Part shown: positions 37,653-49,546 of the stretch, in pieces
Layout: every line of letters starts with the position of its first letter
How positions within the stretch are numbered: the first letter of the stretch is position 1
DNA from: Chionoecetes opilio
Taxonomy: Eukaryota > Arthropoda > Malacostraca > Decapoda > Majidae
Assembly: GCA_016584305.1 (NCBI GenBank)
Contig: JACEEZ010022721.1
Coordinates: forward strand, 178,501 to 242,500
DNA: 64,000 nucleotides
Direction: 5' to 3'
The notes under the pieces: generated by a model
What the model was told of the DNA's origin: nothing
The model's input: only the letters and a program-made list of their open reading frames with translations
Databases searched by the model: none
Translations under genes and position numbers: made by a program

Positions 37653-38925
37653 GCAAGAACTGAGCCAAAAGCAAAGGGGCCAGAGGCTGGACGTCTATAC
37701 TTGATTTATTATATTATGTACAACTACCACACTACAGTAGATACTCAACAGGCACAATTATATTTACCTTACCGTAGCCTGCATTTAACAGGCAATATAA
37801 TGATGCATGTACCAAAGGTGGGCTAAAGTACTTGGAAGTAGAAAATTCAGTGTACTAATAACCAGCCCAAAGAAAATATGCTGAATGATATCAGTATAGT
37901 ATACTTGACGTAAATTAATTCTCTAGTTTCAGTTAACTCTTAATAGCAAGGGGATGAATAACATCTAGAGAAATCATAAATTTTCCTTGAAAGTTCATTT
38001 TTCTATTCCTTAAATAGTTTGTTTTTTATATATTCATCTGATTTAAACATCTCAATTCAGCTATCTATGTTCTTTAAGATTATATAGACCTAATTACATT
38101 ACTGACTGACCTTGGGCTAAGTATGATCCAAAGATAGATATTTGCATATATCTCTACCTGTCCTTGACTTTTACAGCACTATATTGTTCTCGTCATGAAG
38201 GACAGCCAATAGTGCTTGAACCCATCCTTGTATGTGCCACAGTGCACCCTCTATTTACTGGGCACGATGTTATGTTTTGTTTGTGTTATATGTGTAGGAT
38301 ACTATCTCGCACAATACTCACTGCTTTGGTAGTCAATTAATTCTGCTTGACTGCCCCGAGATTCCTTGTTGTACTGTTTTATGTAGTCATTACTGGTATT
38401 TCATATAGATGACAAACCTGCAATCTATGTGAGCAAATCAAAGCCGAATAAACGTATTGAGTCAACGTGAGAGTCTTACTGAGCTTATCCGATGACACCA
38501 CAATAACCTCTGTTTATGTTGTGCCTTGCATGCTGAGAGGGGCACTAAATACACTTTTAAGTGCGTGTGAAGCAAGGAAGGGAAAAAATTTCATGTTTTC
38601 TATTCTATCAAACTCTTCCTGAAAAATAAAATGCACCAAACACATGCCACTAGCGCTAGGGAAAGGGCTAAGGAGTTATTGAAAGTTGATTAAGGAAAAG
38701 GGCTCTGTTGTCTTTGCAAGTTCAGTATTAGGGAAGACCTGTACCACTCATCTCTTGCACACAGCACTACCAGCACATCCCAGACAGTGCTCCCAAGAGA
38801 CTGACATGTATCTGAGGTAAGTGACTGGCAAGGCTAATGTGCGGGCCAGTGGTTAACTACATACGGGCTGCTGCTGTAAGAAAAACATCTGCTCTGCCAC
38901 GAAGATTTCAAAAAAGACGGGTGAA
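37653..38925. other. no recognisable gene
   Basis: AT-rich, without a supported frame or a repeat partner in this window. Confidence 0.45.
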
Positions 38926-39121
38926 TAGGTGGTGAATGATTGGAATGGACTCAGTCGTCAGGTGGTCAGTGCAGAGTCAATAGGAAGATTTAAAAGGAGT
39001 CTGGATAAATTCATGGATGGGGAAGAGAGGTGATTATAGGTACTGTTAAGTAACAGGAACTACCTCGTGTAGACTCACGGCCTCTTGTAGCTTCCTTATT
39101 TTCTTATGTTCTTATGTTCTA
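38926..39121 (+). pseudogene. LINE ORF2 3' end and tail
   Basis: The last codons read VNDWNGLSRQVVSAESIGRF and LDKFMDGEER before a TGA, the usual C-terminal wording of non-LTR ORF2. A short 3' UTR follows, ending in TTCTTATG repeats (39105-39121), a CR1-like microsatellite tail. The rest of the element is absent, consistent with 5' truncation. Confidence 0.75.
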
Positions 39122-39393
39122 AGACTGCCTGTCTGGCACGTCACAAGGTAAGTACAAGAAATTTGTCCTATTTGAAAGCATTTCGTTAATTAAAAGTATA
39201 TTATGAGTTCGTTTATACCACTGAGTAGGGACATGGAATTGATATATTTTTCCTTCACCGACCATCAAGAGGTACAAAAAGTTATGAACGAACTTGATTC
39301 AATGTAATCCATGTTCACAACTTTAAGATTTGAATCTCTGCTTAGCTCAGTCCTTGACAACTTGACTCCTGCATCTAAACCATCGCACAATCC

Positions 39394-39560
39394 ACATAGA
39401 ACAGGGGTTCTATGTGGACTGTGCCCCTAGGGGGTCGCGAAGGTCAGGCCCCCCCTGGGGCCTTAAATGCCTCGCGAAGGTCGGGCCCCAGACCCCTGGG
39501 GCCCCGACCCCTGGGGGCCCGACCCCTGGGGGGTCGCGAAGGCTGGCAGAGGGGTCGCAA
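39394..39560. repeat. hairpin plus GC-rich GGGGTCGCGAAGG repeats
   Basis: A 12-bp hairpin (TCCACATAGAAC around AGGG) is followed by several copies of GGGTCGCGAAGG and CCCCTGGGGCCC words. It resembles the inside of a hAT-type miniature element, but I could not match both ends. Confidence 0.45.
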
Positions 39561-39568
39561 AGCCTTGC

Positions 39569-39910
39569 TTAGGAGTGGATAGGGCTTTGAGTTAGACTTA
39601 GAAGATCATTAATGAATAATAGAAAGAGAGTGGGTGATAGGACAGAACCCTGGGGAACACCACTATTGATAGATTTAGGAGAAGAACAATGTCCGTCTAC
39701 AGTAGCTGCAATAGAACGGTTTGAAAGGAAACTTAAAATGAAGGTACAGAGAGAAGGATAGAAACCGAATGAGGGTAGTTTGGAAATTAAAGATTTGTGC
39801 CAGACTCTATCAAAAGCTTTTGATATGCCAAGGGCAACAGCAAAAGTTTCACCGAAACCCCTAAGGGTAATGTTTTCTGACTCAAGAAATAAACAGGGCA
39901 AGTATACAAA
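39569..39910 (-). pseudogene. LINE reverse transcriptase fragment
   Basis: The minus-strand frame has ISKAFDRVWHKSLISKL (catalytic Asp region), SFLSNRSIAATVDGH, SGVPQGSVLSPTLFLLFIND and a stop before the YADD box. It is a jockey-like style RT piece. Sequence upstream (39869-40063) recurs inverted at 48823-49022, so this LINE end belongs to a longer dispersed repeat. Confidence 0.85.
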
Positions 39911-40063
39911 CGAAATTAGGCCATATAACAAACCCAGGAGCTTGTGGTGATTTTGTTTTGTGGTGATGTGGCAAAAGTGGTGGGCGCGGAATCTTGACCC
40001 GAGTAGCGATGCCAGACACCACCACGCATGGCTCTGTGGCAAACAGCACCTATACGTATGTGG

Positions 40064-41354
40064 CAAGGGCGTAGCCAGGAAAAATAATTGGGGGGGGGCC
40101 ACCTCCCAATGATGGTTGAGGGGTGGGGGCCTTATCAGCTGGGGGTCTGGGAGGCGCTGTAAGCCCCCTAGAGAATTTTTATGAAGATATGACTTAATTC
40201 CAATGATCTGAAACTCGAGAAATGCCAGTGGTCGCTGGCAGTTTTAACTCAAAGGTTGGTCTACTGTGTTTTGGCTCCGCGACTAATATTTTTCGTAAAT
40301 TAATTTCGCGATAAACATTGATGCACCGCATCTGAATACCAAAAAATATAGTTCTTCTGTTGTTCTACTAATTATATGGATGACATGCATTACGATGGAA
40401 CGTGTGTAATTGTAATGGCAATTTAATGCAAATTACTCGCCTCGAGTAGCAAAGCTTAATATATTTTTTACATGTATATTGTGGCATGTAAAATTTGGGC
40501 GATGTTCACACTGTTTTCTAAGACAGTACTGCTGCGTCTGGCAAACGCTTGTCAAAATACAATAAGCAATGCCTTGGAAAAACGAAGAATAAAGAATGCC
40601 GAAATCGGCTTGTTGCTGCGACAATGTAGGTTATAATTGTGGAGGCGACACGCCGCGGCGGGGAGTGGTGGGCGGGGAGATTGTAGCGGGGAGTGGTGGC
40701 GGGGAGTGGTAGGCGGGGAGATTGTGGCGGGGAGTGGTGGGCAGGGAGATTGTGGCGGGGAGATTGTGGCGGGGAGTGGTGGCGGGGAGATTGTGGCGGG
40801 GAGATTGAATCAAAACATTACGACTTCACGCGTCGACTCATTGCACTTCCAGGCTTTCTATCTGATTGATACACAATAATAACAGGAAAATATGACTGCC
40901 TAGGTATAGATAACTTCTAAACATTCGTTATTGACTATATAATATCATAGAGTAGCATTTACCTCGCCTCCTCAACTATAACCTCCTTGGTTATTTGGTT
41001 ATATACAATGTTTTACAGAATCAGGCTTCTATACAATATACATATAGAAGAAAATCGTTCTTAAAATTATACTTTTGTGTTTTAAGTGCAGTGGAATAAG
41101 CCCATATTTTGTTTTCCAGTAGACCAACTTATTATCAAAAAAGTGAGTTAAAACTGCCAGCGACCCCTGGCATTTTGAGTTCCAGTTCTCTCGAATTGGG
41201 GGCATATTGAGCCCTATGGGGGTCATTTATTGGTTCTTTGCATGATATTTAATATAGTAAAATTGATGAAATTATACCCTACACTCCTAAAGTAGATGTG
41301 TTGAATTGGGGGGGGGCCATGGCCCCTTTGGCCCCCCCTCTGGCTACGCCCTTG
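40064..41354. mobile_element. non-autonomous hAT element (1291 bp)
   Basis: 15-bp perfect TIRs (CAAGGGCGTAGCCAG and complement) and a perfect 8-bp target duplication GTATGTGG at 40056-40063 and 41355-41362 define a hAT insertion. It has no transposase. Its interior is almost entirely another TIR element (40196-41197). A paralogue of the flanks without the insertion lies at 48720-49022. Confidence 0.92.
40196..41197. mobile_element. orphan TIR element, copy 2 (inside the hAT element)
   Basis: Ends carry ACTCGAGAAATGCCAGTGG and its inverted partner, each with an internal palindrome TGCCAGTGGTCGCTGGCA. The core has a 45-codon open frame (plus strand) I do not recognise, and a GTGGCGGGGAG-type minisatellite at 40655-40808. 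The extreme left end has diverged, so no target duplication can be set. Confidence 0.75.
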
Positions 41355-41377
41355 GTATGTGGTGTGCACTTTTCCTT

Positions 41378-41440
41378 GATTAAAACCCGAGCCCTGTCCA
41401 CCCAGCAGTGAATGGGTACCGTGTGTTAGCCGGGGGTGTG
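41378..41440 (+). repeat. SINE-1 body fragment, copy 4
   Basis: TTAAAACCCGAGCCCTGTCC, CCCAGCAGTGAATGGGTACC and GTGTTAGCCGGGGG match the SINE-1 body. It runs into the 104-bp tandem repeat. Confidence 0.75.
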
Positions 41441-41443
41441 GCA

Positions 41444-41757
41444 GGGAAAGAAGGAATAATGGAATAGCTGGAGAATACAAGGAATTGAACCACAGTTGCG
41501 TGGGTGGAGGTGGAAACATGTGTTGCCGAAGCGACGGAGGTGAGGCGGGGAAAGAAGGAATGGTGGAATAGCTGGAGAATACAAGGAATTGAACCACAGT
41601 TGCGTGGGTGGAGGTGGAAACATGTGTTGCCGAAGCGACGGAGGTGAGGCGGGGAAAGAAGGAATGGTGGAATAGCTGGAGAATACAAGGAATTGAACCA
41701 CAGTTGCGTGTGTGAAGGTGGAAACATGTGTTGCCGAAGCGACGGAGGTGAGGCAGG
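41444..41757. repeat. 104-bp tandem repeat, three copies
   Basis: Units start GGGAAAGAAGGAAT at 41444, 41548 and 41652. A fourth, partial unit lies at 46062-46170, separated from the others only by the BEL insertion. Confidence 0.9.
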
Positions 41758-42527
41758 TGTGGAAATTATCCACCAACCACCCACTCAATAATTGGTAGAG
41801 TGGTGGTTTGTTCCCCCCCCCCCCCTTGTTAGGGAGGTATTGTCCGCTCGTCATAGGGGGTGCGTAGGGATGTCTATATATAATTATAATGGTAATGGGT
41901 ATTATTTAAGGTAATTTAAGTAAATGATAAGTACTGGGATAATATAAATGAACGTTCCCAGTAATATTAAGCATTTGCACCTTAAATAATTAGCACCTTG
42001 GTTAGAAGCGCGGTCATTGGCTGCTGCCCATTAGATTCTCGCCACCGACGATTTGACACGTGTAGGTGGGATTTGTGCAGCCGGTCGCCACCGCTGGCTT
42101 GGAAATTCAGCTTCATTCCAGCCCTCACGGGATTAACATCTTTTCTCTGATATATGAAGATATTTGTACATACGTTCATTTTATACATATAAGTGTTAAA
42201 TCAAAGGAAGTGTTAAACACGAAACACTGATTATATCAGCCGCGTCAAGATAACTAGGTTATGAAAACCCGCCTGACGCCCATATCAAAGCACACCGCTT
42301 CCGCCCTCCGCTTCTGTCCTTCACGGGCGGCCTCGATCACGTTGACCACTTCGGATAACAAGACATGCAGTATTAATCAAAACCTACAGCCAATTCTAAC
42401 CCTACTATCCACCGATAAGTATCCTAGTTAGTTGACTAGTTGGGGTATTGTGTCCGGATGAGATAGACGATGGGTTTTGTATAGGTAAGACCTCAAATTA
42501 AATATATGTATGTGACAAATTTCTACA
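41758..42527 (+). mobile_element. 5' LTR of the BEL element
   Basis: Starts TGTGGAAATT and ends AATTTCTACA, a near-perfect inverted terminus. The 3' LTR is highly similar throughout, so the insertion is relatively young. TTGGTGCCCCGAGTGAAG follows and is the likely primer site (TGGTGCCCCGAG). Confidence 0.92.
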
Positions 42528-42857
42528 TTGGTGCCCCGAGTGAAGAATATTGATGTTCATGTGATTCAAAGTGGTCGTTGTGAGGCGTAATTATGAGCCT
42601 GGTTATGAGGGCGGAGGTGAAGTGTTTCGCGGCGTCAGATACAAGTCAACAGCCGTTCAACTACCATACGCCAGGTAGTAGATAACATCAGAGGTTACGT
42701 AGTTAGTTGTGGTGATGGAATTATAACGCCTTGCTACGCGTCTTGTAAGGCCGAGCAGGCACTACCACCACTTGATAATTAACTATCAACTAACAATTAT
42801 CTATAGTGACGTAATCTTTCATTTAATATTTTATTTGACTTAGTTATTAACTAAATC
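42528..42857 (+). other. BEL untranslated leader
   Basis: Holds the primer site at its start and no ORF; leads to the gag ATG at 42858. Confidence 0.6.
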
Positions 42858-43283
42858 ATGGCGAAATTAGCTAAGCATTCATTATCAGCTAAATTAGCAA
42901 TGCTCACACGAATATATAATAAGTGTGAGGACGCAATTAAGTCAATTCCTATTGATTATAAAAATTTAAAGACAGGTCTACCATTGTTAAATTATCAATG
43001 GAATAAATATGAGGAGGTTTACTTCCTATATGAAGTTCAATTAAGACAAGCTGGGGATAAAGAAATGATTCACCAATGTGTGTTCAATTATGAACAACAG
43101 TGTCAAAGATATCTCGATAAAGTAATTGAATATGAGGGATTACTGGAGTGTGCTCATATTCCATCAACAGCTAAAGCTTCTTTAACCCAAAATTTGCAAG
43201 GTATTGAGCAGGAACCCCCCCACAGGGAGATCAAGATTGTTACACTTAAGGCCCGGGTAATCAGCTATATCAGCCACCCTTAG
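42858..43283 (+). pseudogene. gag: BEL/Pao gag N-terminal region
   Basis: ATG opens a Lys-rich helical protein (AKLAMLTRIYNKCEDAIKSI, QWNKYEEVYFLYEVQLRQ), the helical N-terminal region typical of BEL gag. The frame is lost near 43250 and stops at 43281-43283. The next segment (LEFKDPSLVGIYP) continues in another frame. Gag would package the element RNA. Confidence 0.75.
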
Positions 43284-43303
43284 AGTTTAAAGATCCCTCG
43301 TTA

Positions 43304-44263
43304 GTGGGTATTTATCCTGCGCCTGTTAAAGTTACGCAAATCAAACAGCCTGTAATTAAGACTCAAACTTTTCAGCCTACCAGTAAACCACTTAGACCTA
43401 CTCAAATAAAAGATACAATCCCTAAATCCAGGGCTACTAATAGTGAAGTAAGAAGAATAAATTGTGTCTTATGTGAGGGGGAACATCCACCCTCCACATG
43501 TAATATCTATTCAGATTGTTCCACGAGGGTTGAAAGGTTAATGAGCCTTGGTAATTGCCTAACCTGTCTCCGTGGTAAACATGCTTCAAAAGCATGCCCT
43601 ATAAAGTTAAGAACTTGTAGGAAATGTACACAATCTATTCATAACATCGCTCTTTGTCCTAACAGTAATAATAACTCAGACCCTACAGTAGTTAAAATGG
43701 CAGTCACTAATAAGAGTAGTTCAGCAGCTGTTCCTACTGCCAAATTGAAGGTGAGCCACAATGGTAATTCAGTCAATGTAAAGACAATGTTTGACAATGG
43801 TGCACAAAGATCCTTCATAAGCAGGGAGATAGTTGAATTGTTACAACTACCCATAATTAATAAAGTGAACTTAGCCATATCAGGTTTTCTTGCCAATACA
43901 GAGGCTCAAACCTTTGACATAGTTCAACCCCTAGTCCAATTAGGAAGATATAAATGTAGGGTAGCTGCTGTAGTAATTAATAATATTGGTATTAGTTTAA
44001 CTGTTAAGGGACTAAAAGACACAGCTGCAATGCTGAGGGATAATGGTGTTAAACTAGTTAGTAATACCTTTGAAGACGTTGATGGTCCCTTCCAATTAAT
44101 AATAGGCGCTGATTATTTTGGGCGTTACCTAAGGAAGGTCATCAAAATACATAACGTCTCGATGTTCACCAGTGCTAGTGGTAAGGTAATAATGGGACCC
44201 ATCCCACATACTCACCATGCCGAACAGGAGAAGAGTATTCCTAGTCATGCACAGCCCCTATAA
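43304..44263 (+). pseudogene. BEL/Pao gag zinc-binding segment and protease
   Basis: Contains a BEL-type Cys-rich segment (CVLCEGEHPPSTC, CLTCLRGKHASKACP, CRKC) and a retropepsin-like domain with MFDNGAQRSFIS, where the usual Asp-Ser/Thr-Gly reads Asp-Asn-Gly, and LIIGADYFGRY. The printed start is a GTG after the gag frame change, not a real initiation site. The stop at 44261-44263 lies before any RT sequence. Confidence 0.82.
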
Positions 44264-44287
44264 ATTACCAAAATTGGAACCACTTTC

Positions 44288-45166
44288 TTGCCCACACCAA
44301 TTAGTGAGGTAGTAGAGGAAAGTGGTATTCCATTTCATAATCAATACATCGCCACTAATGAAAATAATAATAATAATGTGTCGCGAGGAAATAATAACCT
44401 CAAATTGAACACAGGATTATGGTTTAAAGGCCCTACCTGGCTGAAAGAGTGTAATAATAATCCTAAACAGGTTTCCACTCAGCCAGACATAACTTTAGAC
44501 ATAATAAGGGAACCTGAATTGATCCCAGATCCCGTGATAGATATAGAAAGGTTTTCCTTATTGAGCAAACTAATTAAGACTATTAATTTAGTCTTCCAAT
44601 CGATGAGAAGGGATAGCTCTGATCCTTTGCAGTTTTGGATCAGAACAATACAAAAACAGGTATTTCCTGAGGAATATCAGCTCTTGGCCTCAGCCAGCCC
44701 CCATAGGAACAAATTGACCAAATTATTAGGTCTGTACCTAGATCATGAGGGTATAATTAGGTGTCGAGGACGAAATTTGAAAGCTGATCTTCCAAATACT
44801 ACCTGCCATCCCATACTAATTCCCAAACGCCATCATCTTACTAAATTGTTGGTGGAAGAATATCATAGGAACTCATTACATGGCGGAATAGCTACAATAT
44901 TAGCCGATATCAGGTGTCAATTTTGGATGCATCATAGTAGACAGGCAGTCAAATATTACCTGAAATCTCTCAATAAATATAATAGATCTGAAGGTAGACT
45001 AGTCTCCTATCTAGGTCCCCCTGAACTTCCCGCTGATACAGAGTTCCTAAAACCATTTGAGGTAAATGGTGAGGACTATACTGGGGATATTATAATTCTA
45101 GGAGATAATTCTACCCCGATCAAGTATATGTCTGCATATTCACTTGTACCTCTATCAGGGCTATAA
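44288..45166 (+). pseudogene. BEL/Pao pol remnant: RNase H end and integrase zinc domain
   Basis: GLWFKGPTWL is the end of the BEL RNase H region. The integrase zinc-binding part follows: GLYLDHEGIIRCRGR, LIPKRHHLTKLLVEEYH and LHGGIATILADIRCQFW. The core starts with FEVNGEDYTGDI (first Asp) and is lost after 45166. A stray KMFRRYVAWGD-like piece near 45210 is the only trace further on. RT is absent, so it must have relied on another copy. Confidence 0.85.
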
Positions 45167-45280
45167 ATTTCAAAATAGTCAAAGACCAAAGTGCCATAAC
45201 CTCTATTAAAATGTTCCGGCGCTATGTGGCCTGGGGTGATGTCACATGAAGCGGAACTTCAGTTTTCGCCGGCCCCCAGT

Positions 45281-46058
45281 TGGGGAAATTTTCCACCAAC
45301 CACCCACTCAATAATTGGTAGAGTGGTGGTTTGTTCCCCCCCCCCTTGTTAGGGAGGTATTGTCCGCTCGTCGTAGGGGATGCGTAGGGATGTATATATA
45401 ATTATAATGGTAATGGGTATTATTTAAGGTAATTTAAGTAAATGATAAGTACTGGGATAATATAAATGAACGTTCCCAGTAATATTAAGCATTTGCGCCT
45501 TAAATAATTAGCACCTTGGTTAGAAGCGCGGTCATTGGCTGCTGCCCATTAGATTCTCGCCACCGACGATTTGACACGTGTAGGTGGGATTTGTGCAGCC
45601 GGTCGCCGCCGCTGGCTTGGAAATTCAGTTTCATTCCAGCCCTCACGGGATTAACATCTCTTCTCTGATTATAATGAAGAGATTTGTACATACGTTCATT
45701 TTCAAACTTTTGTACATATAAGTGTTAAATCAAAGGACGTGTTAAATACGACACACTGATTATATCAGCCGCGTCATGATAACCAGGTTATGAAAACCCG
45801 CCTGACGCCCATATCAAAGCACACCGCTTCCGCCCTCCGCTTCTGTCCTTCACGGGCGGCCTCGATCACGTTGACCACTTCGGATAACAAGACATGCAGT
45901 ATTAATCAAAACCTACAGCCAATTCTAACCCTACTATCCACCGATAAGTATCCTAGTTAGTTGACTAGTTGGGGTATTGTGTCGGGATGAGATAGACGAT
46001 GGGTTTTGTATAGGTAAGACCTCAAATTAAATATATGTATGTGACATAAATTTCCACA
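45281..46058 (+). mobile_element. 3' LTR of the BEL element
   Basis: Starts TGGGGAAATT (one change from the 5' LTR TGTGGAAATT) and ends AATTTCCACA. GCAGG follows. Confidence 0.92.
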
Positions 46059-46256
46059 GCAGGGAAAGAAGGAATGATGGAATAGCTGGAGAATACAAGG
46101 AATTGATCACAGTTGCGTGTGGTGGGGGAAACATGTGTTGCCGAAGCGACGAAGGGAAAGAAGGAATCATGGAATGACTTACTTTTTTAGAGTTAAGTAC
46201 GGACAGCTGATTTTGGTGTGGACGATAAATTTATAAACACAGCTGAGAGCGTGGAA

Positions 46257-47995
46257 GCAGCTTGTGATTGGCTGAAACTTTTCGTGAAATACTATGTGAT
46301 TCGCTGGCGAGGCTGTGACGTCATTGTAGTCGCTCAGCCACTCAGCTATCAGCAACCATGTACCGCCACTGCCATGTATCGTCTGTGAATACCCGCTAAC
46401 ACCGGGGTGTAGAAATAGAGGGATGTTGTTAAGCTAACAACCGTGGCCTTTAACTCTCTCTGAATCCCTGCCCAGTAAGGCAGGATTGTTTTCCTTAACT
46501 TCACGTGCTGTGCTTGTTGGTTTGACATTCAGCTGCCTTTTTATAACATGTAAAGTCTTTGAGTTACATTTTCTTGGCCATTCAGTCTTCGCTAAGTGTG
46601 TAGGCGTCTCTCCGTCCAAGGCATCACGACAACGTTTTAATCACCGCTCAAATGTCCTTTTTGCAACTCCTGTCTGTTCCACGATAGCTTTTGCACCAAG
46701 CTCAGCCCTATGCAAGGCACATATGGAGCTTATAGTATCCTGGGATATAATGCGTCGAGGAGCCATAACGCACTAAACGATTGCACAGTTTGAAAATATC
46801 CTCGTAACTAATGACGAAAGAAGGGAAGCAGTACGTGCACTCTCACTGTCCTCTGAGACTGCACTGACTTGCTTAAATTTAACGGTCATACCCCCTGCGG
46901 TGTTGCTAAGTGTCAGTGTCTTGTTGCCATGTCATCATTTTTTAAATCCCGCTTGCTCGAGTTGCGTGAAAAAACATTTGAAAGGTTATTAATTTGGCGG
47001 CCAGTGCATCATGCCGACCCGCGCAGACCGCCACAACATTTAACGGCCACTGTACTGTAATTCTACCATCACCACCTCAGCCATCCCCTCTACTACCAAC
47101 ACTATCACCCCCACCATCCCTTGTACTACCACCACTACTACCATGCCCTGAGATCCGTGAACCTCAACTACAACTCATACCTGAAATAGGTAAAATTTGA
47201 GTATCCTATAGCATTGTGTGAAGCTTGCAATCCTTCCATTGTATTTTATCACGAGCCGCCACTGACTTTAAGGACCAATAATTTACATTTGAGGAAAACG
47301 TGATTTCTTGCAGTTAGTACTCAACATAGTAGTAGACGCTGCTGCATACTCCTGGAGATCTCCCAAAAGTCTCTTCTTCCTGGCCTTCCTCTGCAAGGGA
47401 GCGTCCTTCTCCCTTCTTCTGTTGTAAAAACGCCTAGAATCTGGTCCTTTTGCACACTTCTTATGTTGTGGATTTTCATCACTTGAGATGCAATGGAAGA
47501 AAGTTGACAGTATATATCTCCTAGCTCTCTTATCTGACTGGGACTTGTGTTTACCTTTCTGTTCAAGCTAACTTGAAAGTAGTACTGCAGGTTGTCTATT
47601 ACCTTATCAGTAAGCTTCTGCCTTCCTTCCTACATGATGTGTAGGGTGAAAAACAAACAGTATAATAGACGTGTATAGAACAATATAATAACTCACGTCT
47701 AAACACGTGGACACAAAAGTCAAATTCGCGCAGTCACCCTTCCGTACCTGGGCAGGGATTCAAAGAGAGTTAAAAGACCACTGGTGTTAGCTCAACAACA
47801 TCCCTCTATTTCGACACCCCGGAGTTTACGGGTATTCAAAGACGAGACATGGCAGTGGCGGTACATGGTTGTTCATAACTGAGTGGCTGAGCGACTACAA
47901 TGACGTCACAGACTCGCCAGCAAATCACAATTATGTCAAAACAAACGTGCCAGCCAATCAGATTGTGTCTCAAACGTGTCAGCCAATCACAAGGC
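46257..47995. mobile_element. Tc1/mariner-like deletion derivative with long inverted repeats
   Basis: Inverted repeats of about 220-240 bases (46257-46473 and 47746-47995) share TGTGATTGGCTG, TGACGTCATTGTAGTCGCTC, ACCATGTACCGCCACTGCC and GAGGGATGTTGTT. The transposase N-terminus is the only coding piece between them. Outer ends and TA duplications are not clear. Confidence 0.7.
46434..46766 (-). pseudogene. Tc1/mariner-like transposase N-terminal (HTH) fragment
   Basis: From ATG at 46766: a helix-turn-helix region (ISSICALHRAELGAKAIVEQ, TGVAKRTFERxLKR) with an in-frame TGA at 46641-46643. The second half follows (WPRKCNSKTLHVIKRQLNV, TSTAREVKENNPALLGRDS). The DDE catalytic domain is deleted and the frame runs straight into the left inverted repeat. 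It could at most bind element ends. Confidence 0.75.
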
Positions 47996-48719
47996 AGCCG
48001 CGGCCTGCATTTTCAAGGTTCTTTCCATTTACTTCCAATCTCATTCCGCATGAACTTTCAGCTTCGTCGTCCTTCTCAAAAAGTAGGTTATTCCACTATT
48101 CCTTCATTCCACAATTCCCTATACCACCTCTGTCGCTTATAACCTCCAACACTTGTTCCTTCTACGTATATACGCGGCCGATGTGTTGTACTTATTTATA
48201 TTCTCTAGCTTATTCCATCATTCCTTCAGCCCCTGTGTCACCTCTGTCGCTTCAACACTTGCTTTCACCTCCACATACACGCGGGTAACACACCGGGGTC
48301 TTGTACTTCCTTGTATTCTAGCTATTCATTACTCCTTCCGAGTAATAGGCCGGTCTTCTTCTTCTTGTGACCTTGTTGTATTCACTTTAGCTAGACACGG
48401 GTTACACCAAACACTGAGTTCGCACACAAGTTTATTACGGCGGGAATATGTAGGTAAGTACAACGGAGGGAGGCCACGAGGAACAGAGAGAGGAAGAGTG
48501 AAGTGTTCCCTCTGTTGTGGCTGGTAGGTAACTGGAGAATCCTCATCACCAAGGCAAGGAAGGCGAGGAGCGCGCGAAGGTATTTGGGTCACGGCGGAGT
48601 CAGGTCAGCCGCCAGGTGTTGGCTTGACCTTTAGGGGTAATAAGGCAGCTGGGTGGCCCCAACCTTGGGGCCACTACAACCTCTTTCGGTAGTATATCGC
48701 TTCGTAGCTCTCCTTCTCC
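47996..48719. other. no recognisable gene
   Basis: Contains three loosely similar blocks (CTATTCCTTCATTCC, TATTCCATCATTCCTTC, TATTCATTACTCCTTCC near 48095, 48210 and 48322) that resemble the complement of the 104-bp repeat unit. No frame supported. Confidence 0.45.
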
Positions 48720-49022
48720 TAGTGTTGGCCGAAGCCACCACCCCGGGAGGCGGGTCACAAACCCCCGGCTAACACCAGGTACCCATTCACTGCTGGGTTG
48801 ACAAGGGTTTGGGTTTTAATTAAGGCAAAGGGCACACCACTGTACTTGCTATCTGCCACAGAGCCATGCGTGGTGCTGTCTGGCATCGCTACCCGGGTCG
48901 AGATGCCATGCTCACCACTCTTGACACATCACCACAGAACAAAATCACCACAAGCGCCTGGGTTTGTTATATGGCCTAATTTCGTTTGTATACTTGCCCT
49001 GTTCATTTCTTGAGTCAGAAAA
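48720..49022 (-). repeat. composite repeat: SINE-1 body joined to LINE-linked sequence (hAT empty site)
   Basis: Positions 48720-48823 are a SINE-1 body on the minus strand. The rest is the inverted copy of 39869-40063 (CACAGAGCCATGCGTGGTG, ATATGGCCTAATTTCGTTTG). It lacks the hAT insertion that splits the 40-41 kb copy, so it serves as an empty-site paralogue. Confidence 0.85.
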
Positions 49023-49546
49023 CATCATATATACTCAATTTATGAGGATTTTTATGTACGTAGCTTCTTAAAACCACCCTATAAAGGCAGTTGCCTTGTG
49101 AACAACATCTCTGATGTCATCAATCTCCTCTTTGAATGCCAAAACAGCTGATGACAGATGTTAAGCTAACAACTATGGAGGTAAGCGTCTTTGAATGCGC
49201 CCCCTGGCGTGCTCTGAAGCTGAGTTATCAGCCCAGGAGTGTTGCTAAAGATCGCTTGAAATTATTTTTTTTAATCGCAAAAAAATCGTAAAAAAACCGA
49301 TTCAAACACAGAAAGATGTCAAGTGTCAAACTCAGCCTCGTTTAAAGTGCTGGATTTAAACATGCCACGCCTTCGCCCTTTTAACGCGCGTATCGCCCTG
49401 AAAACTTGGGAATATGTTGCCAAAACTACCTGCATTTTTTTTGTGTGTTTAACTCGATTTAATGTTTTGACTGATTTTTCGCTCAGACATGGCCAGGTTT
49501 CCTTTAAACCATTCATAACCCCTTCATTTATCAATGTGTGGGCGTG
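49023..49546. other. no recognisable gene
   Basis: No supported frame or repeat. Confidence 0.45.

Larger units (their letters stand above)
41758..46058 (+). mobile_element. BEL/Pao LTR retrotransposon, internally deleted
   Basis: Two LTRs (41758-42527 and 45281-46058) enclose about 2.75 kb. The 5-bp direct repeat GCAGG at 41753-41757 and 46059-46063 is the target duplication, of BEL size. Gag and protease regions remain; RT, most of RNase H and most of the integrase core are gone. It is inserted in a 104-bp tandem repeat. Confidence 0.93.
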
